From ZC4RG17 sp035304485 (GTDB lineage Bacteria; Actinomycetota; Acidimicrobiia; Spongiisociales; ZC4RG35): a stretch of DNA of 27,374 nucleotides. Position 1 is the first letter of the stretch, and each line of letters opens with the position of its first letter. This document shows positions 23,258-27,374 of this stretch, in pieces. The stretch lies in assembly GCA_035304485.1 (NCBI GenBank), contig DATGPZ010000015.1, positions 1-27,374 on the forward strand, read 5' to 3'. The position numbers and the translations under genes were made by a program. Below the pieces are notes generated by a model. It made no database searches, had not been told where the DNA came from, and worked only from the letters and a program-made list of their open reading frames with translations.

Positions 23258-23572
23258 TCAGGGGACCACGATCTCGTACAACGGCGCGTACTGTTGCGAG
23301 CCCATGGCGTCGGACTCGCCCGGTCCCCCGCTCGACATGCTCCTCCGCAGCGTGAACTTGATGGCGAGCGCCGGGTCGATGGCGGAGAAGAAGACGATCC
23401 TGTCGTCAGCGACCCCGAACAGGGCCCTCACCGACTCCCGAGTGATCGCACCGCTGTCTCGCACACGTTCATAGGTGGGAAGGTCCGGAAAGATGATGTC
23501 GAAAGTGACGTTGTCCACGCCGGCGTTCTTCGACCGGATGGTGGAAGCCAGCTCACCGAGTGGAGTAGGCAT
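23258..23572 (-). CDS. DUF4387 family protein (AtuA partner)
   Basis: A 104-residue protein matching the DUF4387 pattern: an N-terminal LGELASTIRSKNAGVDNVTF, then DIIFPDLPTYERVRDSGAIT, LFGVADDRIVFFSAIDPALA and IKFTLRRSMSSGGPGESDA near the end. DUF4387 is commonly found fused to, or next to, AtuA/DUF1446 proteins; its biochemical role is not established. The ATG shares one base with the AtuA stop (TGATG), so the two are translationally coupled, which argues that they form a complex or act in one step. Confidence 0.86.
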   Translation of the reverse strand: MPTPLGELASTIRSKNAGVDNVTFDIIFPDLPTYERVRDSGAITRESVRALFGVADDRIVFFSAIDPALAIKFTLRRSMSSGGPGESDAMGSQQYAPLYEIVVP

Positions 23573-24948
23573 CAGCTCGCCACCATTTGCGCGGCCCCGA
23601 TGCGGAAGAACCTCGTCCGGACGAGCTCGTTCAGGTCGTCGACGACCAGGGTGTGGTTCAGTGTCCATTCGTAGGCGTCGTCGGCGGTGAGGATTCCGTC
23701 CGTCATCACGGCTGAGGCGCCTGCCGTCCCCTTGAATCCGGGGACACGGGCATAGAACATGTTGCGCGCTGCCAACGTGCACACCTCCTCGGCCAAGGTT
23801 TCATCGAGGGACACGACTTCGACCACGACGGCGAGTTCGTGTGGTCGCACGTCCGGTCTCGGACCGAGGTCACCCATGACCCCGTTCCGTCCGTACACGT
23901 GGAAGAAGACCCGGTACTCGTCACCGGGCGCTCCGAAACGTTCCGTCAACTTGCCTCGTGACCAGCCGATCACCTCGTCGATCTTCTCGATCGAATGCGG
24001 ATCCCGGAAGCCGGAGATGGCGAGCCGGCGGTGCCCGACGAAACCGGCACCCTCGAGTTTCACCGACAGTTCCGATGAGGGCACGAACCGGGCACCCGTC
24101 ACCTTCGTGGTCTTCTCGTCCACCTGCGTGTACTCGCAGTTGGACATTTCGACGTATCCGCCCGCCACATACTCTCGGAACGGATTGGACCGCTCGTACA
24201 TCGAGTGACCGGCCACGGACTTGGGTGTGCAGCGCTGACCCGGGTGCATGGCGGTGACAAAGACCTCTTCGTCCACCACCCGGCCCAAGATCGTCTCCTT
24301 TCCGGCGTAGGGCTCGGCACAGAAAGAAGCGCATTCCATGAGCTTGCCGGTGAAATAGGAGATCGCCGGCGAAAAGCCCGCATTGAGTAGCGGGGCGGCG
24401 AACAGGGCGCAGTCGCTCGACCGACCCGCCACGACCACGTCGGCACCGTCCAGAAGTGCCTGCCGGATCGGATCGGCATTCATCACTGCCACGACCCGAT
24501 CGGTGCGCTCCAGTAGATCCATGGTGGCATCGGGGCGGCCATCGAGCCCGGCGATCCTCTCGCCTCGGGACAGGCGCCGTTTCAGGTCCTCGACTGGCAC
24601 TTCGGAGTAGATGGCCGCGAGCTCGAAGGAAGCGAGTCGGTGCTCGGCGGCGATGTCCTGGATGAGCGAGACGAAATGGTCGACTCCGTGATCTGTGCCG
24701 GCGTCGGAGGCGCTCCCGATGATCATCGGAATCCCCAACCGACGGGCCTGCAACAGCATGGCTTCCAGATCCTGCCGCTGCCAGGGGACCGGACTCACCT
24801 GGGCGTTGGCGCCGAGTCCACGGGGGCCGATATCGCAACTTCCGGCGTCAGCGACCAACACATCGGGGTCCTGTTCGCAACCGGCGAGAAAGCTCTCCTG
24901 TTCGAAGGGTGTGAACGACAGGTGGCCGGTTGGACAGAGAATCCTCAT
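23572..24948 (-). CDS. AtuA-family (DUF1446, acyclic terpene utilisation) protein
   Basis: A 458-residue cytoplasmic protein of the AtuA/DUF1446 family, named after a gene of the Pseudomonas acyclic terpene (citronellol/geraniol) degradation cluster. Visible family segments are VLVADAGSCDIGPRGLGAN, MIIGSASDAGTDHGVDHF, DVVVAGRSSDCALFAAPLLN, VVDEEVFVTAMHPGQRCTPK and YGRNGVMGDLGPRPDVRPHE. The ATG at 24948 is preferred over an upstream in-frame start because AGGAAGAGAG lies directly before it and MRILCPTGHLSF begins the domain. No other Atu or Liu genes (acyl-CoA carboxylase, dehydrogenase) are present here, so the substrate may not be a terpene. It diverges from an RpiR-type regulator. Confidence 0.88.
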   Translation of the reverse strand: MRILCPTGHLSFTPFEQESFLAGCEQDPDVLVADAGSCDIGPRGLGANAQVSPVPWQRQDLEAMLLQARRLGIPMIIGSASDAGTDHGVDHFVSLIQDIAAEHRLASFELAAIYSEVPVEDLKRRLSRGERIAGLDGRPDATMDLLERTDRVVAVMNADPIRQALLDGADVVVAGRSSDCALFAAPLLNAGFSPAISYFTGKLMECASFCAEPYAGKETILGRVVDEEVFVTAMHPGQRCTPKSVAGHSMYERSNPFREYVAGGYVEMSNCEYTQVDEKTTKVTGARFVPSSELSVKLEGAGFVGHRRLAISGFRDPHSIEKIDEVIGWSRGKLTERFGAPGDEYRVFFHVYGRNGVMGDLGPRPDVRPHELAVVVEVVSLDETLAEEVCTLAARNMFYARVPGFKGTAGASAVMTDGILTADDAYEWTLNHTLVVDDLNELVRTRFFRIGAAQMVAS

Positions 24949-25083
24949 CTCTCTCTTCCTACCACCGTGGTCCGCGCGTCCGCCGGAAGGGGCCTTCGTG
25001 TTCAGCGATTCCATGACACTCCAAGTTCGTCCACCATCTCAGCCGAAATCACGAGCGGTCTCGCAAACGCGCGCCCGGGTTCT

Positions 25084-25113
25084 TTGACACGACTGTTCTG
25101 CTCAACGTACCCT
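25084..25113 (+). promoter_or_regulatory. promoter of the RpiR-type regulator gene
   Basis: A perfect TTGACA (25084-25089) and TACCCT (25108-25113), which fits the actinobacterial TAnnnT -10, are 18 bp apart. The predicted transcript would have a 5' leader of about 60 nt before the regulator start codon. Confidence 0.55.
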
Positions 25114-25119
25114 CGGTAC
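25107..25119. promoter_or_regulatory. candidate operator GTACC-ctc-GGTAC
   Basis: A perfect 5-3-5 inverted repeat overlaps the -10 box of the regulator promoter. In that position a bound repressor would block the regulator's own transcription. A shorter ACCAC-c-GTGGT repeat (24961-24971) sits 13-23 nt before the AtuA start. Neither has been matched to a known RpiR site. Confidence 0.45.
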
Positions 25120-25183
25120 AAGTGTTCCAGCAACTTGCCTGCCGTTTCCAATGCGATCGATGGTCGAGACCGCAGGAGGGTGA

Positions 25184-26062
25184 TTGAACTCCAGCACCGA
25201 TCCCACCGGCGCCGACACACCACGGGCCCGAATCTTGGAGCGACATCGCGACCTCTCGTCCAAGCAGTCGCAGGTCGCACGATTCCTGCTGGACCGGGAA
25301 GAGGAGGTGGCCTTCGGGTCGGTGCGAGATGTGGCGGCAGGGGCCGGAGTGGGTCCTTCCACGGTCGTGCGCTTCTGCCGCTCGCTCGGTTACGACGGTT
25401 TCGCCGAGTACCAGCAAGAGGTGCGCCGTCGGCTGCTCTCCCAGGACACCTTCGTCCAGCGGCTCCGGAAACGTCTCGACCGCGGGAGCTTCGAGGGTTC
25501 GCCCATCCCGGAGCTCATGTCGATCCACACGCGGAACATCGAGTCGACCCTGGGCTCGATCGACGAGAACGACCTACAACGGTCGGTCGGCGCCATCCTG
25601 TCTGCCCGCACGGTCCGGATATTCGGAAGTGGGCTCGCCGCCGCGGTGGCGGTGGGTCTGGAACACGGCCTCTCGGTGCTCGGCATCCAGGCCCGGGCGA
25701 CCACGGACGGCGGGATCGTGCACCTCCGCGAGATAGCAGCCATCTGCCCTGACGACCTGGTCGTCGTCATCAGCGTCCGGCGATACGTGCGGGACATGCT
25801 CGACGCGGCCGAGGAGGGGAAAGCACGAGGCGCCGGTCTCATCGCCATCACAGACAGCGAGATCGCACCAGTCAGCGAGTGGGCGGACGTCGTCTTCGTG
25901 GCCGATACGACCGGGTCGATGCACAGCTCCTCACAGATAGGCCTGATGTCGGTCGTACATCTCCTGAGCGTGTCCGTTGCCGCTGCCCGGCCAGACGAGA
26001 GTCTGGCGGCACTCGAAAGGCTCGATGCTCTCTATCGAAAGAGTGGCGTGTTCTTGGAGTGA
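25184..26062 (+). CDS. MurR/RpiR-type transcriptional regulator
   Basis: A 292-residue DNA-binding protein. Residues ~20-90 form the HTH_6 domain (LSSKQSQVARFLLDREEEVA, VRDVAAGAGVGPSTVVRFCR, LGYDGFAEYQQEVRRRL), and residues ~130-265 the SIS sugar-isomerase fold (ARTVRIFGSGLAAAVAVGLE, DDLVVVISVRRYVRD, GAGLIAITDSEIAPVSEWAD). Such regulators usually sense phosphosugars or related small molecules and control an adjacent operon. The TTG start at 25184 is preferred because AGGAGG lies 4 nt upstream; a GTG four bases earlier is in another frame. It diverges from the AtuA-DUF4387 pair, its probable target. Confidence 0.9.
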   Translation: MNSSTDPTGADTPRARILERHRDLSSKQSQVARFLLDREEEVAFGSVRDVAAGAGVGPSTVVRFCRSLGYDGFAEYQQEVRRRLLSQDTFVQRLRKRLDRGSFEGSPIPELMSIHTRNIESTLGSIDENDLQRSVGAILSARTVRIFGSGLAAAVAVGLEHGLSVLGIQARATTDGGIVHLREIAAICPDDLVVVISVRRYVRDMLDAAEEGKARGAGLIAITDSEIAPVSEWADVVFVADTTGSMHSSSQIGLMSVVHLLSVSVAAARPDESLAALERLDALYRKSGVFLE

Positions 26063-26199
26063 CGTACCCGGATGGTGAATCGCCTGTCGTCGACCACGGC
26101 CCTCACTCGAATCCCGCTCCCCTCCGCGGAGGCACTCACACTCGGCGTGACTCCCGAACCCAACTAATCTCGCCCTGCTGTGACTCCGGAGGTCCCTAG

Positions 26200-27374
26200 A
26201 TAGATCCCTGGTTGGGCCTGGCGGTTGTCCTCGTCCTGATCATCATCAATGGGCTCTTCGTGGCCCAGGAGTTCGCCTACGTCGCGGTCAACCGCAGCCG
26301 AGTGGAAGCCCTGGCGGAGGAAGGGGACCGGAGAGCCCAGCGCCTCCTCGGTCGCCTTCGCGATCTGTCGTTCGAACTCTCGGGTGCCCAACTCGGCATC
26401 ACCGCCACCTCGCTGATACTCGGTGCGATCGCGGAGCCCACGGTCGCCCGTCTGATCGACCCGGTGCTGGAGTCGATCGGCATCGAGTCCAACACGGCTT
26501 CGATCGCGATCGCCCTGATCCTGGCCACGGTGTTCCAGATGGTGCTCGGCGAACTGTTCCCCAAGAACCTCGCCATCGCCCGCGCCTATCCGGTCGCGAC
26601 TCGGGTGGGCCTGCCCATGTCGTGGGTCAACCGCCTCCTACGGCCGATCATCCAGTTCTTCAACCGTTCCGCCAACTGGACCGTCCGTCGGCTGGGAATC
26701 GAGCCGCGGGACGAACTGGCCGGTCTCCGGTCCCTCCAGGAACTGGAGATGATCGTGCGGGCATCGTCGGCCGAGGGAGAATTGGGCTCTCACGAGACAT
26801 CCCTCCTCACCCGGGCAATCGCATTCGTCGAGAAGCGCGCCTCCGATGTGATGATCCCGCGGGTGGCGGTCCACGGCCTGTCGGTCGACTCCACGGTGAG
26901 CGATCTGAGGAACCTGTCCATCGAAACCGGCCACTCCCGGTTCCCGATCTTCGAGGGAGACCTCGACCAGGTCGTCGGTATCGGCTACGTGAAGGACACC
27001 TTCGCCGTCCCTTCCGCCGAGCGTGCCACCACACCGGTCTCGACCATCGCCACTCCCCCGACGGTGGTTCCCGAGTCCATGCGTCTCGACAGCCTCTTGG
27101 TCAGTCTCCAGCGCGCCGGACGAACCATCGCCGTGGTGGTGGACGAATACGGCGGCACGGCAGGGATCGTTACCGTCGAGGACATCGTCGAGGAGATCCT
27201 GGGCGAGATCCAGGACGAGTACGACTTCGAGATCAGACCCGACCAGGAGCGAGGAATCCTGCCGGGATCACTCCACCGTCACGAGGTCGAGGAGTTGACG
27301 GGCTTCGAATGGCCCGAGGGCAACTACGAGACCCTGAGCGGCTACGTCACCGCCACACTCGACCGCTTCCCCCG
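26200..27374 (+). CDS. CNNM/CBS (HlyC/CorC family) membrane protein, 3' end outside window
   Basis: The reading frame is open to the right edge (391 codons seen). It begins with a membrane helix PWLGLAVVLVLIIINGLFVA, then AQEFAYVAVNRSRVEALAEE, further hydrophobic helices (GITATSLILGAIAEP, IAIALILATVFQMVLGELFP) and PKNLAIARA: the CNNM domain. A CBS pair follows from about residue 205 (VMIPRVAVHGLSVDSTVSDL, VVVDEYGGTAGIVTVEDIVE), and the C-terminal CorC-type domain begins near 350. Members are linked to Mg2+/Co2+ transport. No ATG/GTG/TTG fits the start well: GGAGGT at 26188-26193 is ideally spaced only for ATA at 26200, right after an in-frame TAG; the next option, TTG at 26212, is 18 nt away and would lose residues usually present. 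Confidence 0.85.
   Translation, partial: MDPWLGLAVVLVLIIINGLFVAQEFAYVAVNRSRVEALAEEGDRRAQRLLGRLRDLSFELSGAQLGITATSLILGAIAEPTVARLIDPVLESIGIESNTASIAIALILATVFQMVLGELFPKNLAIARAYPVATRVGLPMSWVNRLLRPIIQFFNRSANWTVRRLGIEPRDELAGLRSLQELEMIVRASSAEGELGSHETSLLTRAIAFVEKRASDVMIPRVAVHGLSVDSTVSDLRNLSIETGHSRFPIFEGDLDQVVGIGYVKDTFAVPSAERATTPVSTIATPPTVVPESMRLDSLLVSLQRAGRTIAVVVDEYGGTAGIVTVEDIVEEILGEIQDEYDFEIRPDQERGILPGSLHRHEVEELTGFEWPEGNYETLSGYVTATLDRFP

Noticed and set aside
25180..25200. GTG at 25180 as the start of the RpiR-type regulator
   Set aside because: It is in a different frame from the regulator; the TTG at 25184 is in frame and correctly spaced from AGGAGG.
26107..26132. tRNA-Ser-like tail (TCGAATCCCGCTCCCCTCCGC) followed by the palindrome CCTCCGCGGAGG, considered as a tRNA remnant or attachment site
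   Set aside because: The bases before the loop do not pair with CCCGC to form a T-arm, no acceptor 5' strand or anticodon arm is found upstream, and no integrase or second copy is present in the window.

Overview
The window is high-GC bacterial chromosome with dense coding, many 1-4 bp gene overlaps and GTG/TTG starts. It looks like an actinobacterium. The tandem S-layer-homology-like repeats of the 'AAAGITRGC...FCPDEPVTRGQMA' type at the end of a secreted protein resemble those I associate with the class Acidimicrobiia; that placement is inference, not a database result. No rRNA, tRNA, CRISPR array, integrase or transposase was found. No gene-free stretch exceeds 300 bases; the longest is the ~235 bp divergent region before the RpiR-type regulator gene.

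Layout. (1) 1-3363, minus strand: fatty acid initiation genes fabD-fabH-fabG (fabG runs off the left edge), preceded by a threonine aldolase. (2) 3404-8900, minus strand: a class I aminotransferase, a DUF1232 membrane protein, a ROK sugar kinase, a 61-aa protein, an ArsA-like ATPase with an HSP20-like tail, an SRPBCC protein, a metallophosphoesterase and a small membrane protein. The section from SRPBCC to DUF1232 is very tightly packed, with TGATG, GTGA and ATGA junctions. (3) 8974-12880: ilvD (minus) diverges from glgP (plus). (4) 12859-17928, minus strand: a secreted polysaccharide-lyase-like protein with two SLH repeats, a coiled-coil/NYN putative RNase, a type II NADH dehydrogenase, a small Cys-rich protein and a QueG-family protein, whose 3' end overlaps that of glgP. 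(5) 17998-23136, plus strand: the branched-chain amino acid operon ilvB-ilvN-ilvC-leuA, headed by a promoter, a 10-codon leader peptide (MTATLVLLID) and an intrinsic terminator, the standard layout of a transcription attenuator. (6) 23258-26062: AtuA-family (DUF1446) and DUF4387 genes (minus), diverging from an RpiR-type regulator (plus). (7) 26200-27374: a CNNM/CBS (HlyC/CorC) membrane protein, cut by the right edge, whose best start codon appears to be ATA.

How the genes work together. ilvB/N, ilvC and ilvD encode the common valine/isoleucine pathway and leuA starts the leucine branch. ilvBNC-leuA appear controlled by an attenuator sensing charged Leu/Val/Ile tRNAs. A second structured leader with its own small Leu-rich reading frame lies directly before leuA. 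FabD, FabH and FabG supply malonyl-ACP, condense the first unit and reduce it; in many actinobacteria FabH uses branched primers derived from the same amino acid pathway. The AtuA/DUF4387 pair is probably a small catabolic unit controlled by the adjacent RpiR protein.

The most noteworthy points are the ilvB attenuator, the inverted-repeat element before leuA, the 7-bp tandem repeat between ilvB and ilvN, the minimal AtuA-DUF4387-RpiR locus, the apparent ATA start, and the coupled SRPBCC-ArsA-61aa-ROK-DUF1232 cluster. I did not find a clear-cut new defence or mobile system.
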